Notes: a model not told the origin generated them from the sequence alone. A stretch of 64,000 bases of DNA from Flavobacterium araucananum (GCF_002222055.1 NZ_MUGS01000002.1:141743-205742); one strand, 5' to 3'. Numbered from the stretch's first letter, positions 23,931 through 33,111 are shown. Numbers and translations are program-made.

Positions 23931-24404
23931 ATGAAAAAATACTTTTGTTTATTATTACCTGTTTTTTTACTGGCATCTTGTACAGAGGATGTAAAATTCA
24001 ATAACCCTGCCTTTCAAAGTTTAAAGGATAATGTTTTTTGGAGGGCTCAAAATTATAGTGCTCATGTAGAAACAAGTGGGATCGTTGTTATTCAGGGATC
24101 GTTAGGATACGAAAAAGTAACTTTTAGATTACCGTCTTCGTCTCCGCAAACTTATATTTTGGGTGTTGATGATTCGTCAGTTGCAACATACTCAAATACA
24201 CTTCCGTCTCAATTGGCAGAATTTAGCACAGGCACAAATAAAGGAAGTGGTCAGATTATAGTTACCGACTATAATGCTGAGGCACAAACTATTTCAGGAA
24301 CATTTAGGTTTAATGCCGTTAATAGGGATGAGGGTAATCCCGAAAAACCGGGAATAAGTTTTACGGAAGGGGTTTTTTATAAAATTCCAATTTCTCCTAA
24401 TTAG
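23931..24404 (+). CDS. Lipoprotein of unknown function (possibly DUF6252 family)
   Basis: 157 residues from the ATG at 23931. An upstream in-frame ATG (23859) would put 24 extra residues before the signal peptide, so 23931 is preferred. The lipobox is LASC in MKKYFCLLLPVFLLASCTED. The mature part is beta-rich (FWRAQNYSAHVETSGIVVIQ; ISGTFRFNAVN) and resembles the flavobacterial lipoproteins called DUF6252, an identification made by eye with moderate certainty. No role can be inferred. It stands alone between the ribosomal operon and the RNA-binding protein. Confidence 0.7.
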   Translation: MKKYFCLLLPVFLLASCTEDVKFNNPAFQSLKDNVFWRAQNYSAHVETSGIVVIQGSLGYEKVTFRLPSSSPQTYILGVDDSSVATYSNTLPSQLAEFSTGTNKGSGQIIVTDYNAEAQTISGTFRFNAVNRDEGNPEKPGISFTEGVFYKIPISPN

Positions 24405-24522
24405 AGTGCCAGGGGTTAAGTTTTTAATTTACAATTGTTTGGTTTTATTGATTTATGTTTTTTTAAATCAAAATAAAAACATAAATAAACTAATATATAG
24501 TAGATTACAGAAAAAATAAGAC

Positions 24523-24530
24523 TACATTTG
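24523..24530 (+). promoter_or_regulatory. -7 element of the RRM protein gene
   Basis: TACATTTG fits TAnnTTTG and lies 25 bases before the ATG at 24555. A TTG at the expected distance was not found. Confidence 0.4.
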
Positions 24531-24554
24531 CTACATTATTATAAATAAGTACAT

Positions 24555-24914
24555 ATGAACATTTTTGTTGGAAGCCTTCCATTCAGTATTGAGGAAGCAG
24601 ATTTAAGAGAGTCTTTCGAGGCTTACGGAGCAGTAGATTCAGTTAAAATTATTACAGATAAATTTACTGGAAGAAGCAAAGGTTTTGGTTTCGTAGAGAT
24701 GCCAAACGATGCAGAAGCTCAAAAAGCAATTGATGAATTGAACGGAGCTACTGTTCAAGGTCGTGCAATTGTGGTTAATAAATCTGAACCGAAACCAGAA
24801 GGCGAAAGAAGAAGCTTTAACAATAACAGTCGTGGTGGAGATTCACGCGGTGGTTATGGTGGAGGAAACAGCCGTGGTGGAAATGACCGTGGTGGTAACA
24901 GAGGAGGATATTAA
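24555..24914 (+). CDS. RRM-domain RNA-binding protein with Gly/Arg-rich tail
   Basis: 119 residues. One RNA recognition motif covers residues 1-80, with RNP2 IFVGSL at the N-terminus and RNP1 KGFGFVEM near 42-49. The remaining 35 residues are an RGG-like tail (repeats of SRGG, DRGG, GGYGG). These small single-RRM proteins are abundant in Bacteroidota, which lack Hfq in many lineages, and are thought to act as global RNA-binding proteins or cold-response factors. That role is established for the family only in part. Confidence 0.9.
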   Translation: MNIFVGSLPFSIEEADLRESFEAYGAVDSVKIITDKFTGRSKGFGFVEMPNDAEAQKAIDELNGATVQGRAIVVNKSEPKPEGERRSFNNNSRGGDSRGGYGGGNSRGGNDRGGNRGGY

Positions 24915-24933
24915 TATTTTTTTCTAAATATAT

Positions 24934-24966
24934 AAAAGGGATCAACGTAAGTTGATCCCTTTTTTT
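24934..24966 (+). terminator. Terminator of the RRM protein gene
   Basis: A perfect 13-base stem (AAAAGGGATCAAC with GTTGATCCCTTTT), a GTAA tetraloop and a T run. Confidence 0.85.
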
Positions 24967-24986
24967 ATGTGGTAAAATTTGTTTTT

Positions 24987-25046
24987 GTAGAGATGTACAG
25001 CAGTGCAGCTAACACAAAGCAAAGACGCACTGCTGTGCGCCCCTAC
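24987..25046. repeat. Interspersed palindromic repeat (GTAGAG...CCCCTAC type)
   Basis: A 60-base imperfect hairpin between the RRM gene and leuB. The left side contains ACAGCAGTGC and the right side GCACTGCTGTGCGCCCCTAC, around the loop AACACAAAGCAAAG. This is a common flavobacterial type of dispersed palindrome. Confidence 0.55.
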
Positions 25047-25059
25047 TTAAAAAATTAAA

Positions 25060-26121
25060 TTATAAATTTGCTACAAGCCAGTCACCAACTTCGCTGGTTT
25101 GGTATGCTTTAGTTCCTTTTGCGGCCAGATCCTCAGTAACAATTCCTTGCTCCAATGATTTGTTTACAACAGCTCTGATAGCTTCGGCTTCGTCTTTTAA
25201 TCCAAAAGCATCTTCGAACATCATTGCTGCAGATAAAATAGTTGCTAATGGATTGGCAATATTTAATCCTGTTGCTTGTGGGTAAGATCCGTGTATTGGC
25301 TCATATAATGAAGTGTGTTCTCCTACAGATGCAGAAGGCATTAACCCCATAGAACCTGAAATTACAGAAGCTTCATCTGTTAAAATATCTCCAAATAAGT
25401 TCTCGGTAATTAAAACATCATAAGAGTTTGGCCACTGTACCAAACGCATGGCAACAGCATCTACAAACTCGTATGAAACCGTAACTTCAGGATAATCTTT
25501 TTCCATTGCCTGAACAGTTTCTCTCCATAAACGAGAAGTTTCAAGAACGTTGGCTTTATCAACACAACATAATTTTTTGCTACGTGTCATCGCCAATTCA
25601 AAACCTTTTTTTGCCAAACGGTGTACTTCGGCTCTGGTATAAACACAATTGTCAAAAGCAGTTTCTCCGTCGTCTCTTCTTCCTTTTTCTCCAAAGTAAA
25701 TACCGCCTGTTAATTCTCTTAAGAAAACCAAATCAGTCCCTTCGATTCTTTCTCTTTTTAGAGGCGAATTGTCAATTAGGGAAGGGAAAGTAAAAGTAGG
25801 GCGTACATTGGCAAACAATCCTAATTTTTTGCGCATCAATAACAATCCTTGTTCAGGACGAACAGGTGCACTAGGATCGTTATCATATTTTGGATGACCA
25901 ATTGCTCCAAACAAAACAGCATCGGCAGCCATACAAATTTCATGCGTTTCATCAGGATAAGGAACACCAACAGCATCTATCGCACATGCTCCTGTAAGCG
26001 CCGGTGTCCAGGTTATTTCGTGATTGAATTTTTTTGCAATAGCATCAGATACTTTTACAGCTTCATTAATTACCTCAGGACCAATTCCGTCTCCTGCTAA
26101 AAGGGCTATGTTAAATTTCAT
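25060..26121 (-). CDS. leuB: 3-isopropylmalate dehydrogenase
   Basis: 353 residues, normal length. The N-terminal GDGIGPEV, the substrate-binding arginine region (RPEQGLLLMRKKLGLFANVRP), ELTGGIYFG and the metal/NAD region (LFGDILTDEASVISGSMGLMPSA; EPIHGSYPQATGLNIANP, landmarks) are all present. The enzyme oxidatively decarboxylates 3-isopropylmalate to 2-oxoisocaproate in leucine synthesis, in the cytoplasm. It is the last gene of the leuC-leuD-leuA-leuB operon. Confidence 0.96.
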   Translation of the reverse strand: MKFNIALLAGDGIGPEVINEAVKVSDAIAKKFNHEITWTPALTGACAIDAVGVPYPDETHEICMAADAVLFGAIGHPKYDNDPSAPVRPEQGLLLMRKKLGLFANVRPTFTFPSLIDNSPLKRERIEGTDLVFLRELTGGIYFGEKGRRDDGETAFDNCVYTRAEVHRLAKKGFELAMTRSKKLCCVDKANVLETSRLWRETVQAMEKDYPEVTVSYEFVDAVAMRLVQWPNSYDVLITENLFGDILTDEASVISGSMGLMPSASVGEHTSLYEPIHGSYPQATGLNIANPLATILSAAMMFEDAFGLKDEAEAIRAVVNKSLEQGIVTEDLAAKGTKAYQTSEVGDWLVANL

Positions 26122-26129
26122 TTTTTTTT

Positions 26130-26275
26130 GAGTTTCTAAGATTCTGAGTTTCTAAGATTATAAGTTTTTTCTTAGTAAATGAGAATCTTTATTTATAATA
26201 GTTTATTAGTTTTTTGAGATTTTCTAAGCTTCTGAGCTTTTTCTTAGTAGCTTAGAGACTTAGTACCTTAGTGTC
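26130..26275. repeat. AT-rich TTTCTAAGATTCTGAG-type repeat in the leuA-leuB gap
   Basis: The 154-base gap contains repeated variants of TTCTAAGATTCTGAG and (C)TTAGTA(G)CTTAG, present in both orientations so that several short hairpins can form. No gene was seen. Confidence 0.45.
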
Positions 26276-27796
26276 TTAGGCTACTACATTAAGCATTTTT
26301 TGAGTTGCTATAATTGCTGCAACTGTTTGATCAGAGTCTAATCCGCGGGTTTTAAATTCTTTGCCGTTGTTTACCCATGTAATAATGGTTTCGCACAAGG
26401 CATCAGAACTGCTTCCCGGAGGAATTCGAACAGCATAATCAATCAATTTTGGAAGTGTTATTTTCTTGCTTTTATAAATTTTTGATAAAGCATTCATGAA
26501 AGCATCAAACTGACCATCGCCTTGCGCATGTTCTTCTATGATTTCTCCATCAAGATTTAAACTTAATGTTGTTGATGGGCGTGTTCCTTTTGAATGCATT
26601 AATACATACGATTCGATAGTAATTTTATCTTGATAAGTATGGCTGTCCAAAACATCAGAGATAATATAAGGAAGATCTTCTTTGGTAACGGTTTCTTTTT
26701 TGTCGCCTAATTCGATGATTCTTTGAGTAACCAATTTTAAATCTTCCTGATTTAGTTTTAAACCTAATTCCTGAAGGTTTTTCTCGATATTGGCTTTTCC
26801 TGAAGTTTTTCCTAAAGCATATTTACGTTTTCTTCCAAAACGTTCCGGAAGTAAATCATTAAAATATAGATTGTTTTTATTGTCACCATCAGCATGAATT
26901 CCTGCAGTTTGTGTAAAAACATTATCACCAACAATAGGTTTATTGGCAGGGATTCTGTACCCCGTAAAAGTCTCTACAAGTTTGCTTACCGTATACAAAG
27001 AAGTCTCTTTTATATTGATGCTTACTTCTGGCAAATAATCATTTATTACGGCAACGGTGCTTTCAAGAGGAGCATTTCCGGCTCTTTCGCCCATTCCGTT
27101 TACAGTAACGTGAAGTCCGTTAATACCTGCTTTCACAGCTTCCATAACATTAGCAATGCTTAAATCGTAATCATTATGTGCGTGAAAATCAAAATGAATA
27201 TGAGGGTATTTAGCGGTTATTTTCGAAATAAACTCAAAAGTCAAAGAAGGAATTAATACCCCTAACGTATCGGGTAATAAAATTCTTTTTACAGGTTGGG
27301 TAGATAAAAAGTCCAGAAATTGAAAAACATATTCAGGAGAGTTTCGCATTCCGTTGCTCCAGTCTTCCAGATAAACATTCGTTTCAATATTATTTTCTTT
27401 TGCTAAAGTGATGATTTCTGCAATTTCAGAAAAATGTTGTTCCGGTGTTTTTTTTAATTGATGTGTCAGATGATTCATGGAGCCTTTGGTCAATAAATTT
27501 TGCACCTTGGCACCTGCTTTTTTCATCCATTCGATCGAAACGCCGGCATCTACAAACGAAAGCACTTCAATTCTATTAATATATCCTCTTTCTTCAGCCC
27601 AGGATGTAATACCTTTTACGGCTTGAAATTCGCCTTCGCTCACACGGGCAGAAGCAATTTCGATTCTATCAATATTTAATTCCTCCAACAACAATTGTGC
27701 AATGGTTAGTTTTTCTGCAGCAGAAAATGATACTCCAGAGGTTTGTTCACCATCACGGAGCGTCGTATCCATTATTTCAATTTTTCTTTTTTCCAT
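26276..27796 (-). CDS. leuA: 2-isopropylmalate synthase (LeuA; citramalate synthase possible)
   Basis: 506 residues. The DRE-TIM catalytic barrel begins IEIMDTTLRDGEQTSG and has the metal-binding FDFHAHNDYDLSIAN and the conserved VNGMGERAGNAPLE. The C-terminal LeuA allosteric domain runs from about 380. It condenses acetyl-CoA with 2-oxoisovalerate, the first step of leucine synthesis. The location in the leuCDAB operon supports LeuA, but (R)-citramalate synthase (CimA) shares the fold and length, and the two cannot be separated by eye. Confidence 0.85.
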   Translation of the reverse strand: MEKRKIEIMDTTLRDGEQTSGVSFSAAEKLTIAQLLLEELNIDRIEIASARVSEGEFQAVKGITSWAEERGYINRIEVLSFVDAGVSIEWMKKAGAKVQNLLTKGSMNHLTHQLKKTPEQHFSEIAEIITLAKENNIETNVYLEDWSNGMRNSPEYVFQFLDFLSTQPVKRILLPDTLGVLIPSLTFEFISKITAKYPHIHFDFHAHNDYDLSIANVMEAVKAGINGLHVTVNGMGERAGNAPLESTVAVINDYLPEVSINIKETSLYTVSKLVETFTGYRIPANKPIVGDNVFTQTAGIHADGDNKNNLYFNDLLPERFGRKRKYALGKTSGKANIEKNLQELGLKLNQEDLKLVTQRIIELGDKKETVTKEDLPYIISDVLDSHTYQDKITIESYVLMHSKGTRPSTTLSLNLDGEIIEEHAQGDGQFDAFMNALSKIYKSKKITLPKLIDYAVRIPPGSSSDALCETIITWVNNGKEFKTRGLDSDQTVAAIIATQKMLNVVA

Positions 27797-27825
27797 ATTG
27801 ATGATCTATAATTCTGATGTAATTT

Positions 27826-27965
27826 GACGCGGATTTTACTGATTCGCTATCGCGAAGACGCGGATTTATGCGGATTTTTCGCTTTAGTCAAAAAATAAAA
27901 TCAGTTTTTTTCAGCGCTTTTGCGATAGCAAATCTGTTTTATCCGCGTTCTGTATTTTTTCATTT
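27826..27965. repeat. Interspersed GCGGATTT repeat in the leuD-leuA gap
   Basis: The stretch holds GCGGATTTTACTGATTCGC, GCGGATTTATGCGGATTTTT and the mirrored CAAATCTGTTTTATCCGCG, plus TCGCTATCGCGAAGACGCGG and GCGATAGCAAATC. These can pair in long imperfect hairpins. The type is a common flavobacterial dispersed repeat. Confidence 0.5.
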
Positions 27966-27976
27966 AATTTAGAAAA

Positions 27977-28005
27977 ACCCGACAAGTTTCAAAAACCTGT
28001 CGGGT
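27977..28005. terminator. CCCGACAGG-family hairpin
   Basis: ACCCGACA at 27977-27984 pairs with TGTCGGGT at 27998-28005, with further A/T pairs inside. Lying inside the leucine operon between leuD and leuA, it may attenuate or stabilise the transcript. It is a second member of the family seen at 7897 and 57663. Confidence 0.5.
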
Positions 28006-28029
28006 CTAATAGATTGAACAAGATTTTTT

Positions 28030-28626
28030 TTAGTAAGGAAGTTTATCTGCGAAAGTCACAATATCTTCTTTAATATTTTGTAAATAATCAATGTCATCAA
28101 AGCCATTAACCATATTGTTCTTTTTGTATCCGTTAATAGCAAAAGATTCTTGTTGACCAGTTGCCAATAAAGTAATCGTTTGGTTTGGCAAGTTGATTTC
28201 TAATTCTGTTTTTGGATCAGCTTCTATTGCTTTAAAAATAGTTTCGGCAAATTCAGGGCTTACCTGAACTGGTAAAACACCAATATTTAAACAATTCCCT
28301 TTGAAGATATCAGCAAAGAAACTTGAAACTACAGCACGAAATCCGTAATCATAAACTGCCCATGCAGCGTGTTCTCTTGAAGATCCTGAACCAAAGTTTT
28401 TTCCTCCAACAAGGATTTTGCCGCTATAAGTTGAATCGTTCAAAACGAAGTCAGCTTTTGGAGAATCATCTCCGTTATATCTCCAGTCTCTAAAAAGATT
28501 ATCTCCAAAACCTTCACGTTTTGTAGCTTTCAGGAAACGGGCCGGAATGATTTGATCCGTATCCACGTTCTCAATTGGTAGTGGCACAGCACTACTGGTA
28601 AGAATATTAAATTTATCGTATGCCAT
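28030..28626 (-). CDS. leuD: 3-isopropylmalate dehydratase small subunit
   Basis: 198 residues. The swivelling domain motifs are VDTDQIIPARFL near the N-terminus and GSGSSREHAAWA in the middle. It pairs with LeuC to isomerise 2-isopropylmalate to 3-isopropylmalate. It lies between leuC and leuA with 169- and 233-base gaps, unusually long for an operon. Confidence 0.95.
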   Translation of the reverse strand: MAYDKFNILTSSAVPLPIENVDTDQIIPARFLKATKREGFGDNLFRDWRYNGDDSPKADFVLNDSTYSGKILVGGKNFGSGSSREHAAWAVYDYGFRAVVSSFFADIFKGNCLNIGVLPVQVSPEFAETIFKAIEADPKTELEINLPNQTITLLATGQQESFAINGYKKNNMVNGFDDIDYLQNIKEDIVTFADKLPY

Positions 28627-28795
28627 TTTTTGAAATTTTAGATTTTAGGGTTTTAGATTTTAGATTTTCTTTTGAAAACTTAAACTTAGAACCTAAAAAA
28701 GTTTTGTATTAAAATAATGTTGATCATTTTTATTTGAAGAAACTTAGATAGAAGATTGTACACAGTTGAGAAATCTAAAATCTAAAATCTTCAAT
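28627..28795. repeat. Inverted TCTAAAATCTAAAATCT repeat between leuC and leuD
   Basis: One side of the gap has AGATTTTAGATTTT (28647-28672 region) and the other AAATCTAAAATCTAAAATCT (28771-28790). The arms can pair over more than 15 bases around a loop of about 100 bases. No gene is visible. Confidence 0.5.
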
Positions 28796-30190
28796 CTAAA
28801 ATAATTCACGCGGGTCTGTTAGTTTTCCGGTAACAGCAGCAGCGGCAGCCATAATTGGGCTTGCTAATAATGTTCTTGAACCAGGACCCTGACGACCTTC
28901 AAAGTTTCTGTTTGAAGTACTTACGGCATATTTTCCTGCTGGAACTTTGTCATCGTTCATTGCCAGACATGCTGAGCAACCCGGCTGACGTAATACAAAA
29001 CCAGCTTCTATCAAAATATCCAACAAGCCTTCTTCTTTAATCTGAGCTTCAACAACGTGAGAACCCGGAACTAACCAAGCAGTAACATTATCAGCTTTTT
29101 TTCTTCCTTTTACAATTTCTGTAAAAGCTCTAAAATCTTCAATACGTCCATTTGTACAACTTCCTAGAAAAACATAATCAATAGGTTTGCCTATCATTAC
29201 ATCGTCTTCTTCGAAGCCCATATAAGCAAGAGATTTTTTGTATGTTTCCTCGCCGCCTTCAACTTGATTAGCGTTCGGAATATGTTTAGAGATACCAATT
29301 CCCATTCCAGGGTTAGTACCATAAGTAATCATTGGTTCAATATCTGATGCTTTGATGTTTAATTCAGCATCAAAAACAGCGTCATCATCTGTTTTAAGTG
29401 TTTTCCAATATTCAACAGCTTTTGTCCAGGCTTCTCCTTTTGGAGCGTATAATCTTCCTTCAAGAAAATCAAAAGTTTTTTGGTCAGGAGCAATCATTCC
29501 GCCACGAGCACCCATTTCTATACTTAAGTTACAAACGGTCATACGACCTTCCATAGTCATGTTTTCGAAAACATCTCCGGCATATTCAACAAAATAACCT
29601 GTTCCTCCGGAAGTAGTCAATTGAGCAATAATATAAAGGGCAACGTCTTTTGGACCAACACCTTTGCTTAATTCACCATTTACGTTAATACGCATTTTCT
29701 TTGGTTTGGGTTGCATGATGCATTGTGTAGAAAGTACCATCTCAACCTCAGAAGTTCCAATACCAAAAGCAATAGCTCCAAAAGCCCCGTGAGTAGACGT
29801 GTGGGAATCTCCACAAACAATAGTAGCACCTGGCAAAGTAATTCCGTTTTCAGGACCAACTACGTGTACAATTCCATTTTTTATATGACCTAAACCCCAG
29901 TGCGAAATTCCGTATTCGGCAGCATTATCTTCAAGTGCTTTAAGCTGATTGGCAGATAGTGCATCCTCAACTGGTAAATGTTGGTTTATGGTTGGTGTAT
30001 TGTGATCTGCAGTTGCAAAAGTACGTTCCGGATATAAAACGGTAACGCCTCTGGCTTTTAATCCTAAAAAAGCAACAGGACTCGTAACTTCGTGAATGAA
30101 ATGGCGGTCAATAAAAAACACATCTGGTCCATCTTCAATTTTACGCACTACATGTGAATCCCATACTTTGTCAAATAATGTCTTACTCAT
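28796..30190 (-). CDS. leuC: 3-isopropylmalate dehydratase large subunit
   Basis: 464 residues. Aconitase-family motifs are [35 protein letters not shown] (first cluster Cys) and [13 protein letters not shown] (second and third cluster Cys), giving the 4Fe-4S ligands. It works with LeuD. It is the first gene of the operon, with a well-formed promoter about 60 bases upstream. Confidence 0.96.
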   Translation of the reverse strand: MSKTLFDKVWDSHVVRKIEDGPDVFFIDRHFIHEVTSPVAFLGLKARGVTVLYPERTFATADHNTPTINQHLPVEDALSANQLKALEDNAAEYGISHWGLGHIKNGIVHVVGPENGITLPGATIVCGDSHTSTHGAFGAIAFGIGTSEVEMVLSTQCIMQPKPKKMRINVNGELSKGVGPKDVALYIIAQLTTSGGTGYFVEYAGDVFENMTMEGRMTVCNLSIEMGARGGMIAPDQKTFDFLEGRLYAPKGEAWTKAVEYWKTLKTDDDAVFDAELNIKASDIEPMITYGTNPGMGIGISKHIPNANQVEGGEETYKKSLAYMGFEEDDVMIGKPIDYVFLGSCTNGRIEDFRAFTEIVKGRKKADNVTAWLVPGSHVVEAQIKEEGLLDILIEAGFVLRQPGCSACLAMNDDKVPAGKYAVSTSNRNFEGRQGPGSRTLLASPIMAAAAAVTGKLTDPRELF

Positions 30191-30253
30191 TTTTTATTTT
30201 TTTTAATTGTAATTCTATAACCACAGCAATTCCTGCTTATTATAATAGGAAAA

Positions 30254-30283
30254 CAAAATTAGAAAAAGATATAAGGGTGTCAA
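30254..30283 (-). promoter_or_regulatory. Promoter of the leuCDAB operon
   Basis: On the minus strand TTG (30281-30283), a 19-base spacer and TAATTTTG (30254-30261) match the Bacteroidota consensus closely. Transcription should start near 30247, leaving a 5' leader of about 57 bases. The rest of the 522-base gap (30191-30712) shows AT-rich sequence and no convincing gene, leader peptide or T-box. Confidence 0.65.
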
Positions 30284-30712
30284 TTTCAATATTTCATTAT
30301 ATACGATACCCAAACCAAAATACAAATTGCGATTGGCTTTTTTGTAATCAGATTTGGTTGTAGAATGAATATAAATTGGTTTTGCTTTTCGTTTTCAGTC
30401 TAATTCTGATGGAGTGACTTTAATTTTGACGGTTGGTAGAATTATCTTAAAATTAACAAATAATCAACTATTTTATTGTTAAATACGCATCATATTTGAA
30501 TTAAAGCTCAGGAATTGCTAACTTTGAATTGTTTTTTCAGGGTTTTAAATTCCAATTAAAAAGCCTTTCTGAAAGTCTTAAAGAAAGATTTTACACAAAG
30601 AGTTTCTTCGAATTTTTTATTGAAATACTACGACATCCAAGAAGTTTATTTTTATCAAATTTTATGAATTTTAATATAAAAAATGGTTTGTCGACGTGGA
30701 GAATTTTAAGGA

Positions 30713-31633
30713 TTAATTGAGTGAGTTTTTGAATTCTAATGGAGTCAGGTTGGTTTTCTTTTTGAACAATTTACTGAAAGACTGAGGATATTCAAAACCC
30801 AATTGATACGCTATTTCTGCTACCGAAAGATTGGTAGTAATCAGGAAATCTTTGGATTTTTCGATTAGTTTTGAATGTATGTGCTGTTGTGCATTTTGTC
30901 CGGTTAAATTTCGGAGCATGTCGCTAAGGTAATGGGTCGAAACATTAATTTGTGAAGCAAGAAAATCTACTGTAGGCAAACCTCTTTTTAGAGTTTCGGC
31001 ATTGTTGAGATAATGGTCCAGGGTTTCTTCTACTTTTACTAATAAATCGTGGCTAATTGTTTTTCTTGTAATAAATTGACGTTTGTAAAAACGATTGCTG
31101 TAATTGAGCAAAACATCTATATAAGAGACTATTACGTCCTGACTCATCTCGTCGATTGCTGTATGAAGTTCTGTATCAATACTTGTTAATAAGCCAATAA
31201 TAGTTGTTTTTTCGCTATCAGAAAGATGTAGTGCTTCATTGGTATCATAGGAAAAGAAACCGTATTTTTTGATGTTTTTCCCTAAAGGATAATTTCTAAT
31301 AAAATCCGGATGAAAAAGCAAAGTATAACCGTGATATTCAATTCCCTCTTCGTTGTCGGTAAAAATCAATTGATTTGGAGAAGCAAACATTAATCCGCCT
31401 TCATTAAAATCATAATAACCCTGACCGTAGCCCATTTTTCCATTGGTAGAAAACTTATAAGATATTTTGTAAAAATCGAGTAAGAAAGAAGTATTCGTTA
31501 AATCAGCATTAATAACAAGTTGGGTATTATCGACCAGGCTTATCATAGGGTGAAGCGGTTTTGGCAGCCGCAATAAACTATGAAATTGTGATATAGAGGA
31601 AATTTTTGCAGGATTATTGTTTTTCTTTTCCAT
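30713..31633 (-). CDS. AraC family transcriptional regulator
   Basis: 306 residues. An N-terminal cupin-like sensor half (KMGYGQGYYDFNEGGLMFASP) is followed by a C-terminal AraC DNA-binding domain (VDFLASQINVSTHYLSDMLRNLTG; VAEIAYQLGFEYPQSFSKLFKKKTNLTPLEF, landmarks). It lies downstream of and in the same direction as a short-chain dehydrogenase gene, a pairing seen often in Bacteroidota, so it may regulate that enzyme. Confidence 0.87.
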   Translation of the reverse strand: MEKKNNNPAKISSISQFHSLLRLPKPLHPMISLVDNTQLVINADLTNTSFLLDFYKISYKFSTNGKMGYGQGYYDFNEGGLMFASPNQLIFTDNEEGIEYHGYTLLFHPDFIRNYPLGKNIKKYGFFSYDTNEALHLSDSEKTTIIGLLTSIDTELHTAIDEMSQDVIVSYIDVLLNYSNRFYKRQFITRKTISHDLLVKVEETLDHYLNNAETLKRGLPTVDFLASQINVSTHYLSDMLRNLTGQNAQQHIHSKLIEKSKDFLITTNLSVAEIAYQLGFEYPQSFSKLFKKKTNLTPLEFKNSLN

Positions 31634-31710
31634 TGTATAAAAGTATAAAAATTTGAAAATTAATCAGGCTTTCCGAAAAGTATTAATCAGTCTCTTTAAT
31701 TTTGAAAGAG

Positions 31711-31869
31711 TAGCTTCGGAGAAGCGAAATATTTATAGGAATTATATTAATTATTGATAACAAAGCTCCAGCGGAGCGAAATATTTTTAATACTGCTGTA
31801 TTTCGCTCCGCTGGAGCTCTTTTGCATCCGCATGATTGAATTTCTATAAATATTCTGCCCCGCTGAGGC
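31711..31869. repeat. Nested inverted repeat (MITE-like) between SDR and AraC genes
   Basis: Inner arms are perfect over 20 bases: AGCTCCAGCGGAGCGAAATA at 31764-31783 and its complement at 31799-31818. Outer arms ATATTTATAG (31729-31738) and CTATAAATAT (31844-31853) continue the hairpin. A related AGCTTCGGAGAAGCGAAATA lies at 31712-31731. No open frame is encoded, so this is a dispersed palindrome. Confidence 0.65.
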
Positions 31870-31924
31870 TTAATAAAATCAAAAAGAATGTTCAATACTT
31901 TTTGGATGGCCTTATTGGGAATTA

Positions 31925-32728
31925 TTATGCTCCCAAAAATTGTTTTCCAAATGCAGCGCGAAAAACTTCGTCTCCCTGTTCCAGTCTTTGTTTGTAAAGT
32001 GCTTTAGCATCTTCTCCGGCTACATATCTCAGTTGTGTTTTTCCGTCTGTAGCAGCTTCATAAACTACATCGGCAATTTGTTCCGGACTTGATGCCATTT
32101 CAAACATTACATCAACATTTTCGAACATTTTATTTGCCATTGCCTCGTATTCAGGTTTGTTTCCTGTATCAAGCGAGCCGTGCAGGAATTCAGTCTTGAT
32201 ACCACCCGGAGAAACCGTTTTAATGTTGATTCCAAAAGGATTTAACTCATACGCCATGCTTTCGCTCCAGCCTTCCAGACCCCATTTGGTTGCATGATAT
32301 ACAGAACTTAAAGGAAACGAAATCAATCCGCCTATAGAAGTTGTTGAGATAAATAATCCGCTTTTTCTTTCTCTGAAATACGGAATAAACGCATTAGTTA
32401 CACGAATTACACCTAACAAATTAGTGTTAAGTTGTTTTGTGATTTGATCGTCAGAAAGACTTTCCAAAGGACCAATTAAGCCATAACCTGCATTATTAAA
32501 AACGATATCAATATCGCTTAAGTCAAGTGCTTTTTGCACCGTACTTTGTATTTGGTCATAATTGGTAACGTCTAATGGTAACAGGGTTACATTGTTTAAG
32601 TTAGAAAGTTCGGTTTCCTTTTCCGGGTTTCTCATGGTTGCAATTACATTCCATCCTTTTTCCTGAAATAATTTTGCTGTAGCTTTTCCTAATCCTGATG
32701 AAGCGCCTGTGATAAAAATAGTTTTCAT
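31925..32728 (-). CDS. Short-chain dehydrogenase/reductase (SDR family)
   Basis: 267 residues from ATG 32728 (an upstream ATG at 32755 adds nine residues before the Rossmann motif and is less likely). The NAD(P) motif is TGASSGLG at the N-terminus, NNAGYG follows in the middle and the catalytic YHATKWG carries Tyr and Lys. Classic SDR of the oxidoreductase type; substrate unknown. An AraC regulator follows downstream. Confidence 0.87.
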   Translation of the reverse strand: MKTIFITGASSGLGKATAKLFQEKGWNVIATMRNPEKETELSNLNNVTLLPLDVTNYDQIQSTVQKALDLSDIDIVFNNAGYGLIGPLESLSDDQITKQLNTNLLGVIRVTNAFIPYFRERKSGLFISTTSIGGLISFPLSSVYHATKWGLEGWSESMAYELNPFGINIKTVSPGGIKTEFLHGSLDTGNKPEYEAMANKMFENVDVMFEMASSPEQIADVVYEAATDGKTQLRYVAGEDAKALYKQRLEQGDEVFRAAFGKQFLGA

Positions 32729-32895
32729 AATAGTTGTTTTAAATTGATAAGGCAAAGTTCCGGATAGACTGCAATTAAAAAGTGCTCATTTTGGTGCAAT
32801 GAGTATCCAAAATGAATAATCGAAGTTTTTGGAGTTAAAAAAGAGATTGTGACTATCTTATGTAAAGTATAAAGAGACTTTAGCATGTGATTTTT

Positions 32896-33027
32896 AACAC
32901 ATAGAAACATAGTTTTTTTACTGCAAAAAGACGTTTCACTTATTTAAAATACACATAGCTATGTGTAAAAATCTAGATTTTTTTAACCGTCTTTTTTATT
33001 AAACTAAAATCTATGTTTCTATGTGTT
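32896..33027. repeat. Dispersed palindromic element, copy 1
   Basis: The arms AACACATAGAAACATAG (32896-32912) and CTATGTTTCTATGTGTT (33011-33027) are perfect inverted repeats of 17 bases. Inside is a second dyad, ACACATAGCTATGTGT. A second full copy lies at 45444-45587 and a single arm at 52412-52432. The remainder of the 470-base gap (32756-33225) has no gene and holds the DnaE leader with a TAAATTTG box at 33112-33119. Confidence 0.7.
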
Positions 33028-33111
33028 TATTTTTTTTGCGAGCTGCACTATTGAGATTTAATTAATGTTTTTGTTAACAACTTTAACTTCTTTATTTCTC
33101 CAAAAAAAGCG

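Noticed and set aside
30191..30712. Leucine leader peptide or T-box attenuator before leuC
   Set aside because: No run of Leu codons in a short frame, no T-box stem, and Bacteroidota do not use T-boxes as a rule; only a promoter is visible.
30529..30720. 63-residue frame in the gap before the AraC gene
   Set aside because: No ribosome-binding or promoter support, no signal or domain, and overlaps the regulator's 3' end.
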